A stretch of DNA of 38,734 nt from Runella defluvii (lineage in GTDB: Bacteria > Bacteroidota > Bacteroidia > Cytophagales > Spirosomataceae). Shown here piece after piece: positions 1 to 8,595 of the stretch. Both the position numbers and the translations under genes were made by a program. The notes beneath the pieces were generated by a model. It did not search any database. It was not told the DNA's origin and saw nothing but the letters and a program-made list of their open reading frames with translations. The stretch spans positions 568,349 to 607,082 of the forward strand of contig NZ_JACIBY010000004.1 in the NCBI RefSeq assembly GCF_014195535.1. Direction: 5' to 3'. Position 1 is the first letter of the stretch. Every line of letters begins with the position of its first letter.

Positions 1-258
1 ATTGCAGCAGTCGTTTCGGTTTTGAGAAACCGAAAGCACATACGCTGAGAAGCCGAAATCACGGTGTGCGAGTGCCTTTGGTTTCTCAAAACCAAAGCGA
101 GAGGTTGCTCACAACCTCGTTAAAGTTGAGTGGATGTTTTGAGCAACCTCGTGCAGGATTGCAGCAGTCGTTTCGGTTTTGAGAAACCGAAAGCACATAC
201 GTCGAGAAACCGAAAGCACGTACGCTGAGAAACTGAAAGCATACACCCAATACCTCAA
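1..258. repeat. Cluster of TGAG/CTCA-loop hairpins
   Basis: This non-coding stretch holds five short hairpins. Arms TTTCGGTTT/AAACCGAAA flank TGAG at 14-35 and again at 171-192. Arms CTTTGGTTT/AAACCAAAG flank CTCA at 76-97. Arms GAGGTTG/CAACCTC flank CTCA at 101-118. A decayed hairpin with TGAG lies at 133-150. Two orphan right arms (GAGAAACCGAAAGC and GAGAAACTGAAAGC) follow at about 203-240. The loop is constant (CTCA is TGAG read on the other strand) while stems differ and stay paired. The last gene of the nitrate locus ends at 259, so the first hairpin met by its transcript (192-171) may also act as a terminator; that is inference. Confidence 0.85.
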
Positions 259-1641
259 TCACGGCGCTATTTCCAATTCAACTTCGACAAAATCAGCTAC
301 GGGGGCATCGCAAAGTGAACATAAATACGACGAAGGTAAGGGAAGTGGCAGTTCCGCAACCGTCTGGCAGTGCGTACACTGCATTACTCTTTGGGTAGGA
401 GCAGGTTTTAGTCCCGACGTTTTACGGGTGATACTTGTCTTTTTATCAGTCGAAAGTTGTTCGTAGTATTTTAGCGTGAGGCGTCGAAGAATTTCTGGGA
501 GATTCTTACGGGCAACATCGCCCGCAAAAACTTCCCATTCTGTATTCCCAATGTAAAAATCAGGAGAATGAACCACTCGAAAACGCTGATAATCCGTCGA
601 TAATGGCTCTATGACAATCGTAGAAGTCGTTTCGGCATTACGATGACCAATGCCAAAACTAAGGCTAGATGTCCGAATGCGCAGTCTTTCAAAAGCTTCG
701 ACCAGCTCCGTTTTGAGGCGCAATGCCGACGCCTCAGCATCGGGGAGCTGCCAGTTGAGTTCGAGCGACGAATAATGCGTATGTATCCCCCAGATTCCTA
801 GGAGCTTTTCCCATTGATAAATCGTCTCTTTTGGTATATCGCGAACGATGAATGTTTTGAAAGGAGTTGGATACAAACGCCCGATTTTGGTATCGATGCA
901 AAGTTGACAAAGGGCTTCTAAAAAAGTCGTGTCAAACTCGTTCTCGCGCTGGTATAACCCCATCCAATAGCGGTCGTCGTAGCGGTAAATACCCTCGTGG
1001 TGCGGGTATGGTTTGGGCGTAAGTTTCAGTTCTTTTTGAATGGGTCGTGTTCGTCCCGTAAACGTTTTTGAAACAACCCCGTACAGTTCTTCAAAAGAAG
1101 GGTTAGGCCGTGGATTTTCCAACCATATTTTTTCAATGTGTTGGACCCAGTCCGCAATTTGTTCCCCGTCAACAAGTTTAGGCCAGACATGAATGCCCCC
1201 TAATTCGGATAAATTGACCACCAAATACCAAAACGAAGGGGTAGGGGAAGCGATAAAATTAAGCTCTCCAGTCAACGGTCGAATCAACTCCTGCGTGGGG
1301 TCGATGAGGTTAATTTTGAGACGTGGTCGAAAGGTAAATTCGTCCAAAATATCCAGATAGTCGCCCGACCGAAGCCAAGAGAGCTGGGGAAAGATATTTT
1401 GTGCAACCAACGACGAAACGATGTTGGGATGCACTGCCGCGGCTTCTTCTACTCCAAACCCCTCCGACATTAATTGCGACCGAAGCAACGAGCGTTGAGA
1501 ATCGGTGCAAGGAATGAGCAAATCTTGGCGAAAACCAACTTCAATTTTGCCCAAAGCCCATTTTTTGGCTAACATGGCCAAACGTTGTAGCTCGTCGGGG
1601 GTAATGACCCCACCTTGGGTAGCGATGCGGAGGTACGGCAT
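259..1641 (-). CDS. Nitrite/sulfite reductase-like protein with C-terminal rubredoxin-like domain
   Basis: The 460-residue product begins with a segment (about 8-45, with GGVITPDELQRL and RQDLLIP) resembling the ferredoxin-like half domain of nitrite/sulfite reductases. A second similar segment seems to lie around 270-400. The C-terminus has four cysteines, C422, C425, C441 and C444 (C-x2-C-x15-C-x2-C), a rubredoxin-like iron or zinc site. The C-x5-C and C-x3-C motifs that bind the 4Fe-4S/siroheme centre are absent, so the protein should not be a normal siroheme nitrite reductase. It is the last gene of the nitrate locus, 10 bp after the nucleotidyltransferase. It could be an electron-transfer or assembly partner of nitrate or nitrite reduction; this is inference. 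The family call rests on short motifs only. Confidence 0.6.
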   Translation of the reverse strand: MPYLRIATQGGVITPDELQRLAMLAKKWALGKIEVGFRQDLLIPCTDSQRSLLRSQLMSEGFGVEEAAAVHPNIVSSLVAQNIFPQLSWLRSGDYLDILDEFTFRPRLKINLIDPTQELIRPLTGELNFIASPTPSFWYLVVNLSELGGIHVWPKLVDGEQIADWVQHIEKIWLENPRPNPSFEELYGVVSKTFTGRTRPIQKELKLTPKPYPHHEGIYRYDDRYWMGLYQRENEFDTTFLEALCQLCIDTKIGRLYPTPFKTFIVRDIPKETIYQWEKLLGIWGIHTHYSSLELNWQLPDAEASALRLKTELVEAFERLRIRTSSLSFGIGHRNAETTSTIVIEPLSTDYQRFRVVHSPDFYIGNTEWEVFAGDVARKNLPEILRRLTLKYYEQLSTDKKTSITRKTSGLKPAPTQRVMQCTHCQTVAELPLPLPSSYLCSLCDAPVADFVEVELEIAP

Positions 1642-1651
1642 AGTGGTTTGG

Positions 1652-2437
1652 TTAGGTGGAAATAGCTGCTACGTATTTTTTTACTTCTCTTTCTGCCTCG
1701 CTGTTAAGCTGAACGGACGAGTCAAAAAGGACGGTTCGGGTTTGTTCGTAGATAACAATGGCTTTGTTCAAAGAAGTTACCAACGATGTTTTATCTAATA
1801 AGGCAACGGTTGCTGACAGTGCCTCAAAATCGGCGTTTGGGAGTTTGGTCTCAACTTTTCGGACACCTCGGGGCTGGTTGCCATTTTGGATGTGCAAAAG
1901 AGGCCCTAAAACAACCATTCTCAAAAAGGCCAGAAAATCAGCAGCTTCCGTTAACTCTCCTCGGCCAATTTTTAGCGCCCCGTAGTGAATCCACACCCAA
2001 AAACGGTCTTCAATCCATTGATAATCAGGATAAGGCCAAGTGGAAGTCGTTTGCTGAATAATTTTTGTCAAAATCTCATCCCTTTCCCACACGACGATGG
2101 GGTCTTCGACGCGCTGATAAAATTCGTCGGGTGTCAAAAACTTGATGTCAACGTGTAAAAGCGGATTCCCGTACAAACAAATCAACACGCGCGGCTCTCC
2201 GACGTGCTCCCCCGTAAATGCGGAGAGAACGTTGCCGAAGCTTTGTGCGACTGATTTCATTTGGGCAGGGTCGGTTGAGAGCTTCGTTTTGGAAACAAGT
2301 ACTAAGTCCAAATCCGAGTACGCGTCCATTTCTTGCGTAATCCAAGAACCCGCTACCGCTAGGCCGAGCATGTCGGGAGATTCTTGTAAAACAGCGACAA
2401 CTTTGTTGATAAATGCGTGGAAAATGGTGTCTTGCAT
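1652..2437 (-). CDS. Nucleotidyltransferase-fold protein within the nitrate locus
   Basis: The 261-residue protein has the polymerase-beta-type nucleotidyltransferase signature: G30-S31, then D42-x-D44 in SDLDLVLV, and a third acidic residue D97 in HVDIKF. The layout recalls aminoglycoside adenylyltransferases and the minimal nucleotidyltransferase family, which move AMP or another nucleotide onto a small molecule or protein. The C-terminal half (about 120-250) looks helical and could be a substrate domain. It lies 70 bp after the nitrate reductase gene and 10 bp before the rubredoxin-domain gene, all on one strand, so co-expression is likely. Its substrate cannot be read from sequence. A resistance role is possible but the operon position argues for something tied to nitrate use. 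Confidence 0.7.
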   Translation of the reverse strand: MQDTIFHAFINKVVAVLQESPDMLGLAVAGSWITQEMDAYSDLDLVLVSKTKLSTDPAQMKSVAQSFGNVLSAFTGEHVGEPRVLICLYGNPLLHVDIKFLTPDEFYQRVEDPIVVWERDEILTKIIQQTTSTWPYPDYQWIEDRFWVWIHYGALKIGRGELTEAADFLAFLRMVVLGPLLHIQNGNQPRGVRKVETKLPNADFEALSATVALLDKTSLVTSLNKAIVIYEQTRTVLFDSSVQLNSEAEREVKKYVAAIST

Positions 2438-2507
2438 AAGCTAGTTCGTTTTAGGCAATTATCGCAAAACCTTCGGCATTGGTGAAAAGTTCATCCTTGC
2501 CCAAAAA

Positions 2508-5500
2508 TTATGCTTTGACCAAAGCCTCCTCCAATAATGCCTTCACTTCCAATTTACAACTGCCACAGCCTGTTCCTGCTCCTGTTTGCTGGCAAAGTGA
2601 TTGAAAATCATGGCAGCCCGCTACAATCGCCTCTCGAATATTGCTATCGCCGACGTTGTTGCAAGAACATACGACTTTCCCTTTCAAAGCAGGGGCACTT
2701 TTGCCACTTCGTAACAGCTTTAGCCGCTTGTCCGAAAGTTCGGTTTGGTGCTGAATCAGCGCTTTGTATTCGGTAAATTCTGATTTGTCGCCAAACAAAA
2801 TAGCCCCCACCAGTTTATCCCCTTGAATGATGCACTTTTTGTAAAAACGTTTTTGCTTATCTGAAAAAATAACTTCTTCAAAATCGGCTCCTGCACCATT
2901 GGCAGGGATTTCGGTCATCCCGAGTGAGCATAAGCCTAACCCTTCCATTTTGAGGATATTCATGGATAGGGTAGGGCGGTAGTAACTTTGAACGTCGCCG
3001 TTGAGGTAAGCGCAAAGCGCCTCGGCTTGTTCTTCGGCGGCAGCGGTGATGCCAAAAAGCTGCCCTTCAAATTCGGCCACTTCACCAATGGCAAATACGG
3101 CTGGGTCGGAGGTTTGAAGGTAAGCGTTGACCACAATCCCCCGCTGCACGTCGAGGCCCGACTTGCGGGCAATTTCTACATTGGGCGTCGTGCCAATGGT
3201 CAGAATGACGGCGTCGCAGGTCAACACGCGCCCCGAGGTAAGGCGAAGACCTTCCACGCGTTGTTGGCCTGTGATGTACTTTACTTCGTCGTTGTAAAAA
3301 ACATCAATGCCTCGGTCGGTGAGTTCTTCGTGCAGAAGCGAACTAGCTGTACCATCCAGTTGGCGATTCATAAGGCGTGACCCTCGGTGAATAACGGTTG
3401 ATTTGACGCCAATTTCTCCCAATGAGGCGGCTAATTCTAACCCCAATAACCCACCACCTACCACCACGACGTGGCGCGGAGCAGAAGTTGGCACAAGTTG
3501 GTTCAAATAGTTGGTCAGGCCATCGGCATCTTGGCGCGTTCGCATGGTAAAGACCCCCGCCAACGATGTATCATAGTCGCGAGGAAGTGCCGAACGACTT
3601 CCAGTTGCAATAATCAAACGGTCGTAAGAATGGGTATCTCCTTGAGAATCAGTGACTGTTTTTTTTGTACGGTCAATCTGTTCAATGCTGATCCCTTCGT
3701 ATAGATGCACCAGCGCGCGTTCGTCGTCTTGCATTTTGAGCAATTTATCCCACGACATGGCGCCACTGATGTAATCGGGCAACATCACGCGATTGTAGAA
3801 AGCAAAGGGTTCTTTGCTGAAGACATGAACTTCGTCAGTGAGGTTGTGCTGGCGGTGGGCAGTGACAAATTTGTAGGCCGCTGCTCCCGCTCCAATCACG
3901 ATGATTTTTTCCTTTGGTTTGCTAAACTTTGTGACTTGAACCGCCGCAAATTTAAAATCAGGTTCTTTTGAAAGCGGGTCTATGAGGTCGCTGGTAAGGT
4001 TGTTAGCACGGGCAGCGTTGCTTTGTAAAATTTTTCCCCAGTGCATAGGCAAAAAAACAACCCCTTGCCGAATGTCAGTGGTGATTTTGGCAGGTACCTG
4101 AACTTCCCCACGGCCATTTTGGATGACGACGATGTTGCTTTCTTTGATGCCTCGCTCGGTTGCATCCGCAGGGTGTATTTCTAAAAATGCTTTGGGAAGG
4201 TGTTGCGTGAGTTTATTGACCCGTCCCGTCTTGGTCATGGTGTGCCACTGGTCGCGAATCCGTCCCGTAGTAAGTACCAGCGGTAGGTCGTCACTAAGCG
4301 CTTCCGACTGATTATCGTCGGGAACGGTTTTGATTTGGGCTTTTCGAGACGTGGTAAAAAACTGCCCGTCGGTAAAAAGCCGAGGCGTACCTTCCGACTG
4401 AGGCGCAGGGACTGGCCATTGGAGAGTTCCTTGGGTACGTAACCGCTCGTGCGAGAGTCCGCTCATGTCCACGTTTGTGCCTTTGGTGAGGTATACGTGC
4501 TCGTCGTAAATCGCGGCGGAATGGGGATAGTTGAAGGCGTGTCCAAACCCCATTTTATGCGCAAACTTGACGATGATTTCGCTGTCGGGAAGGGCTTCGC
4601 CAACGGGCTCGTTGAATTTGTTGAGGTACGAAACCCGCCGTTCGGAGTTGGTCATGGTGCCCGTTTTTTCGCCCCAAGCAGCCGCAGGAAGCACTAAGTC
4701 GGCAAAAGCAAGGGTATCGGAGCGGTTGGAAACATCCTGTACTACCACAAATTTGGCCGCTTTGAGGGCTTCTTCCACAAGTTGAACATTGGGTAAACTC
4801 ACCAGCGGATTGGTGCACATGATCCAAATTGCTTTCATACGCCCGTCTTTGAGGGCTTGAAACATTTCGGTGGCCGTGTAGCCTGGTTTGGGGTTAAGCG
4901 AAGGCACTCCCCAAAAATCGGCGACTTCTTGGCGGTGCTGCGGGTCAGCCAAGTTGCGGTGGGCTGGCAGGAGATTTGATAGCCCACCTACTTCTCTCCC
5001 TCCCATCGCATTTGGCTGACCCGTCAACGAAAATGGTCCTGAACCTGGTTTGCCAATGTGCCCCGTAATGAGGTGCAAATTGAGCAGCGCTAGGTTTTTA
5101 TTGACGCCAATCACACTTTGATTAAAGCCCATCGCCCACATCGAAATGAAGCCTTTGGATTTGCCGATGTATTCGACGGCTTGGTGAATATCGTGGAGGC
5201 TAATGCCGCAGATTTTTGCGGCTTCGCGCATGTCGCGTTCGGCCACTTTTACCCGAAAACTATCAAAGCCTTCGGTATGGTTTTTTATAAAATGTTCATC
5301 AATGTATCCCCTAGAAATCAGTCCTTTGGCGATGGCGTTGAGCAACACTACGTCGGTGCCAGGCTTGACCTGTAGGTGCAAGTCGGCCATGCGTGCGGTA
5401 TCGGTACGGCGTGGGTCAACGACGATGAACTTGACGCGCGGATTGGCGGCCTTGTGGGCTTCCATGCGGCGAAAAACGATGGGGTGGTTCCAGGCAGGAT

Positions 5501-6020
5501 TGGCTCCTGCCACCAAGAAACAATCGGCGAGCTCGATGTCCTCGTAGCTGCACGGAACCGAATCTTCTCCCAAAGCCATTTTATACCCAACCACCGCCGA
5601 TGACATACACAAGCGCGAGTTGGTGTCTAAGTTGTTGGAGCCAATAAAGCCTTTTATGAGCTTATTGACCACGTAATATTCTTCCGTCAGGCATTGGCCC
5701 GATGCGTAAAAACCAACGGAATCGGGGCCGTATTTGTCAATAAATGTCTTAAAAACGGCCGCTGCCCGTTCAAGGGCCGTATCCCACGTCACTCGTTGTA
5801 GCGCCGCTTGTCGATTCCAGCGCATTTGTGGATAGAGCAAGCGGTCGCTTGTATCCATGACGGTGTAGTGCAAGTTCATGCCCTTCGAACAAAGCATTCC
5901 TTTGCTGGAAGGATGCTCGGGGTCACCTTCTACCGAAATGCGTCCGTCGCGGTTTTTTTTGACCAATACCCCGCAGCCTACCCCGCAGTAACAACAAGTG
6001 GTTTTGTGGATTTCTACCAT
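2508..6020 (-). CDS. nasA: Assimilatory nitrate reductase fused to FAD reductase and [2Fe-2S] domains
   Basis: This large cytoplasmic enzyme reduces nitrate to nitrite. With the start chosen here it has 1170 residues. Residues 1-50 hold the 4Fe-4S motif (C9, C12, C16, C44). A molybdopterin oxidoreductase body with the C-terminal dinucleotide-binding fold runs to about 690. A pyridine-nucleotide-disulphide-type FAD domain starts near 703 (VIGAGAAAY) with a second nucleotide-binding motif VVGGGLLGLE near 858, like the N-terminus of NirB or NasC. A BFD-type [2Fe-2S] domain ends the protein (C1118, C1120, C1152, C1155). Electrons can thus run from NAD(P)H to the molybdenum centre in one chain. 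An upstream in-frame ATG at 6086 would overlap the porter gene by 53 bp, so the ATG at 6020, 13 bp after its stop, is preferred. Confidence 0.95.
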   Translation of the reverse strand: MVEIHKTTCCYCGVGCGVLVKKNRDGRISVEGDPEHPSSKGMLCSKGMNLHYTVMDTSDRLLYPQMRWNRQAALQRVTWDTALERAAAVFKTFIDKYGPDSVGFYASGQCLTEEYYVVNKLIKGFIGSNNLDTNSRLCMSSAVVGYKMALGEDSVPCSYEDIELADCFLVAGANPAWNHPIVFRRMEAHKAANPRVKFIVVDPRRTDTARMADLHLQVKPGTDVVLLNAIAKGLISRGYIDEHFIKNHTEGFDSFRVKVAERDMREAAKICGISLHDIHQAVEYIGKSKGFISMWAMGFNQSVIGVNKNLALLNLHLITGHIGKPGSGPFSLTGQPNAMGGREVGGLSNLLPAHRNLADPQHRQEVADFWGVPSLNPKPGYTATEMFQALKDGRMKAIWIMCTNPLVSLPNVQLVEEALKAAKFVVVQDVSNRSDTLAFADLVLPAAAWGEKTGTMTNSERRVSYLNKFNEPVGEALPDSEIIVKFAHKMGFGHAFNYPHSAAIYDEHVYLTKGTNVDMSGLSHERLRTQGTLQWPVPAPQSEGTPRLFTDGQFFTTSRKAQIKTVPDDNQSEALSDDLPLVLTTGRIRDQWHTMTKTGRVNKLTQHLPKAFLEIHPADATERGIKESNIVVIQNGRGEVQVPAKITTDIRQGVVFLPMHWGKILQSNAARANNLTSDLIDPLSKEPDFKFAAVQVTKFSKPKEKIIVIGAGAAAYKFVTAHRQHNLTDEVHVFSKEPFAFYNRVMLPDYISGAMSWDKLLKMQDDERALVHLYEGISIEQIDRTKKTVTDSQGDTHSYDRLIIATGSRSALPRDYDTSLAGVFTMRTRQDADGLTNYLNQLVPTSAPRHVVVVGGGLLGLELAASLGEIGVKSTVIHRGSRLMNRQLDGTASSLLHEELTDRGIDVFYNDEVKYITGQQRVEGLRLTSGRVLTCDAVILTIGTTPNVEIARKSGLDVQRGIVVNAYLQTSDPAVFAIGEVAEFEGQLFGITAAAEEQAEALCAYLNGDVQSYYRPTLSMNILKMEGLGLCSLGMTEIPANGAGADFEEVIFSDKQKRFYKKCIIQGDKLVGAILFGDKSEFTEYKALIQHQTELSDKRLKLLRSGKSAPALKGKVVCSCNNVGDSNIREAIVAGCHDFQSLCQQTGAGTGCGSCKLEVKALLEEALVKA

Positions 6021-6033
6021 TTGAAAATTTGGG

Positions 6034-7338
6034 TTAAACGGCTTGTAACTCTGCTTCAGGCTGCTCGATGGTGATGGTTTTGCCAAAATTGACTAGGAAA
6101 AGCAGCAAGCCCACGGTAGCCACTAGGCCGCCAATGTACATAAATGCTTGTCCGTAGGTAATCGACTGGGATTTAAACAAAAAGCCCATCAACATTCCAC
6201 CAACGTTGCCTCCTGCCCCTACTACGCCCGAAATGACACCTACTGCTTTGGGATTGACGAAGGGAACAATCGCATAGGTGCCGCCGTTAGCCATTTTCAA
6301 AAACATCGCAAAGCCGAGCATCGATACAACTGCCATGGTCAGGTTGCCTGCTTGAGCAAACAATAAAATTCCCAGTCCTTCCAAAAGAAGCATGGAGGCT
6401 AAAAGAATACCTTTGCCGCGCATCCCGTATTTTTGACCGACTTTATCTGCTACAATGCCGCCAACGGCACGGGCAAAAATGTTCATAAACCCAAACAACA
6501 TTGCCCAAAAACCTGCTTCCGTTTCTTCCATCTTGAAATTATCAAAGAAGTAGAGCGCTGCTACGCCGTCGAAGGTGATTTCCATGCCAAAGCAACACGC
6601 ATAGGCCAATGCCAAAGCCCAAACGCGAACATCGGAACAAGCTTTCCAAAAACTTACTTCTGATTTGCTAACGGCGGTGCGGTTGATTTCGTCGTAGTTG
6701 CCCGCAGGTGTGTCTTTGGTATATTTCCAATAGACAAAGGCCATTATAAGCATCAGTACGCCTGGTACGACCATGGCCAAGCGCCATGCGTCAGCTTTGA
6801 CAAAACCAAACCCAACGATGGTCGCCATGATGAGGGGCATGGCCAATTGGGTGATTCCGCCGCCAAGGTTTCCCCAGCCGCCTGCTACGGCATTGGCCGT
6901 GCCTTTGATGTTGGGGGCAAACATGGTCGAAGTGTGAAATTGCGTAATGACAAACGAAGCGCCAATAACGCCAATGGCCAAACGAAACAACAAAAACGTG
7001 GTGTAGTCGTGGGCTAAGCCTACCAACATCACGGGCAAAGCACCAATGAGGAGGAGGGCCGTGTAGGTTTTGCGAGGCCCCCAACTATCGCAAAGTTTTC
7101 CGATGATAAGTCGGGCAAAGATAGTGGCCGATACGGCCGCAATGATGGTGTTTCCGACTTGGGGTTTGGTCAAACCTAAGTCTGCCCGAATGGCAGGCAT
7201 GAGCGGTGCTAAACCGAACCAGCCGAAGAAACAGACAAAAAAGGTAAGCCAAGTAATGTGAAAGGTACGCATTTGTACCCCTTTGGTACTGAAAATGTGG
7301 AGTTTGGAAAGAGGCTGATTGGAAATAAGCTGGCTCAT
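6034..7338 (-). CDS. narK: NNP-family nitrate/nitrite porter (MFS)
   Basis: This inner-membrane porter of the major facilitator superfamily brings nitrate in or moves nitrite out. The 434-residue form has about 12 hydrophobic segments. The nitrate-porter signatures are visible: GGWGNLGGGITQ in the first half and GAGGNVGGML in the second half, both glycine-rich as in NarK/NrtP/NasA-type carriers, plus FxxxxFHTSTMFAPNIKGTANA. The open frame extends to 7428, but the chosen ATG at 7338 leaves a leader of about 150 nt after the promoter at 7497-7527; an internal ATG at 7272 is also possible. The gene is followed after 13 bp by the nitrate reductase. Having both an ABC system and a porter suggests uptake at different nitrate levels or nitrite export. 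Confidence 0.92.
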   Translation of the reverse strand: MSQLISNQPLSKLHIFSTKGVQMRTFHITWLTFFVCFFGWFGLAPLMPAIRADLGLTKPQVGNTIIAAVSATIFARLIIGKLCDSWGPRKTYTALLLIGALPVMLVGLAHDYTTFLLFRLAIGVIGASFVITQFHTSTMFAPNIKGTANAVAGGWGNLGGGITQLAMPLIMATIVGFGFVKADAWRLAMVVPGVLMLIMAFVYWKYTKDTPAGNYDEINRTAVSKSEVSFWKACSDVRVWALALAYACCFGMEITFDGVAALYFFDNFKMEETEAGFWAMLFGFMNIFARAVGGIVADKVGQKYGMRGKGILLASMLLLEGLGILLFAQAGNLTMAVVSMLGFAMFLKMANGGTYAIVPFVNPKAVGVISGVVGAGGNVGGMLMGFLFKSQSITYGQAFMYIGGLVATVGLLLFLVNFGKTITIEQPEAELQAV

Positions 7339-7496
7339 TGCGCTTTGTTGGTTAAAAGTAGAACATGAAACCAGCGTAAGGCCTGAAGCGATGCAATAGG
7401 GTACATCCAATAACGACTCTTCGTTCAACGAGTTTCGTTAAAGACTGTGCTACCTGCATCGGTTGAGCGCCGCCACGCTGCACCGATTTGGTACAT

Positions 7497-7527
7497 CAAA
7501 CATACAAAATAAGTAATTATGCTCAAA
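7497..7527 (-). promoter_or_regulatory. Bacteroidota-type promoter of the porter-nasA operon
   Basis: Read on the minus strand there is TTTG (7527-7524), 19 nt, then TATGTTTG (7504-7497). This matches the Bacteroidota consensus TTG / TAnnTTTG exactly, with ideal spacing. Transcription would begin near 7490, about 150 nt before the porter start at 7338. Confidence 0.7.
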
Positions 7528-7659
7528 GTTAAAAATAAGTAATTTTCATAAAATACTCAATATTCTTTAAAATATTATACTAAATTTCTGTAAAATAACA
7601 AAATTTGATGTAAAAAATGAGTTATTTGAAACTTAAATTCAAGTATTTGTAATTTTTGG

Positions 7660-7693
7660 TTTGTACTCAGTTGGATGCCCAACTGAGTACAAA
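7660..7693 (-). terminator. Hairpin after nrtD
   Basis: Arms of 15 bp (TTTGTACTCAGTTGG and its complement) flank a 4-nt loop, starting 10 bp past the nrtD stop. No clear T-tract follows on the minus strand, so it may stabilise the upstream mRNA or only partly terminate. Confidence 0.55.
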
Positions 7694-7702
7694 TGCAACC
7701 AA

Positions 7703-8560
7703 TTATTCATCTTCAATCGAAAACTTGTCGAAGAGCAAACTCATTAATTTGTCATGGGTTTCCATGTAAATTGGGTCGTGGACAATCTCTTTTTTGTTGC
7801 GCGGGCGCGGCAAGGGAATTTCTACAATTTCTTTGATGGTGGCTTCGGGGCCGTTGTTCATTACCACCACGCGGTCAGACAAGAAAATAGCTTCTTCGAT
7901 GTCGTGCGTTACCATTACAATCGTTTTGTTGCGATTGTCCAAGTTCCAAAGTTTCAAAAGTTCAATGTGCATCGACCCTTTGGTGAGGGCATCCAACGCG
8001 CCAAAAGGCTCGTCGAGTAATAAAATACTAGGATTAATGGCAAAGGCACGTGCGATGGCAACGCGCTGCTTCATCCCGCCCGATAGTTGTCCTGGGAGTT
8101 TGTCTTTGTGTGGCCAGAGGGTGACCATTTTGAGGTTTTCTTCAACGATTTCCCGCTTCTCGGCGGCAGTTTTGCCTTTAAAAACGGAGTCCACAGCTTC
8201 GTAAATGTTTTTATAAACCGTCAGCCAAGGAAGAAGTGAGTAGTTTTGAAAGACAATACCACGGTCGGGGCCTGGGCCTTTGACCACTGCGCCGTTGGCG
8301 ATAACCTGCCCACTGGTAGGGGCTGTCATGCCCGAAATGGTTCCCATTAAGGTAGATTTTCCGCAGCCAGAGTGGCCAATCAGCGCCACGATTTCGCCTT
8401 TTTTGATGGTGAGGTCAATGTTCTTGATGGCCGTGAAAATACCTTTGGGGGTTTTGAACGAAACGGTTATGTCCTTTACTTCAATGGAAGCAGGGCGCGA
8501 CTGAATTTTATGAAACTCACTCGCCGAATCTATCGGGGCAATGGTTGGGTTGGAAGTCAT
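7703..8560 (-). CDS. nrtD: Nitrate ABC transporter ATP-binding protein
   Basis: The 285-residue ATPase powers the nitrate importer. Walker A (GHSGCGKST) is at residues 62-70, the ABC signature LSGGMKQR near 159-166, and Walker B ILLLDEPFGALD near 179-190, followed by the switch histidine in MVTHDIEEA. Sequence style matches NrtC/NrtD, SsuB and TauB of the nitrate/sulfonate/taurine class; neighbours decide for nitrate. It has no solute-binding C-terminal extension, so it is NrtD-like. The frame is open to 8626, which would overlap nrtB, so the ATG at 8560, 35 bp past the nrtB stop, is chosen. It is the last gene of the porin-nrtABD run. Confidence 0.92.
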   Translation of the reverse strand: MTSNPTIAPIDSASEFHKIQSRPASIEVKDITVSFKTPKGIFTAIKNIDLTIKKGEIVALIGHSGCGKSTLMGTISGMTAPTSGQVIANGAVVKGPGPDRGIVFQNYSLLPWLTVYKNIYEAVDSVFKGKTAAEKREIVEENLKMVTLWPHKDKLPGQLSGGMKQRVAIARAFAINPSILLLDEPFGALDALTKGSMHIELLKLWNLDNRNKTIVMVTHDIEEAIFLSDRVVVMNNGPEATIKEIVEIPLPRPRNKKEIVHDPIYMETHDKLMSLLFDKFSIEDE

Positions 8561-8595
8561 GTTGGTAGTAGTTTCTGAACTTAACTTGGGTTGGA

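Larger units (their letters stand above)
7339..7702 (-). promoter_or_regulatory. Intergenic leader between nrtD and the porter gene
   Basis: This 364-bp gap holds a hairpin just after nrtD (7660-7693), an AT-rich stretch, and a promoter at 7497-7527. The predicted leader of the porter mRNA (about 7490-7339) is GC-richer and can pair ATCGGT near 7459 with ACCGAT near 7482. No coding frame is convincing here. The length of the leader leaves room for post-transcriptional control of nitrate genes, but I recognise no known riboswitch. Confidence 0.55.
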
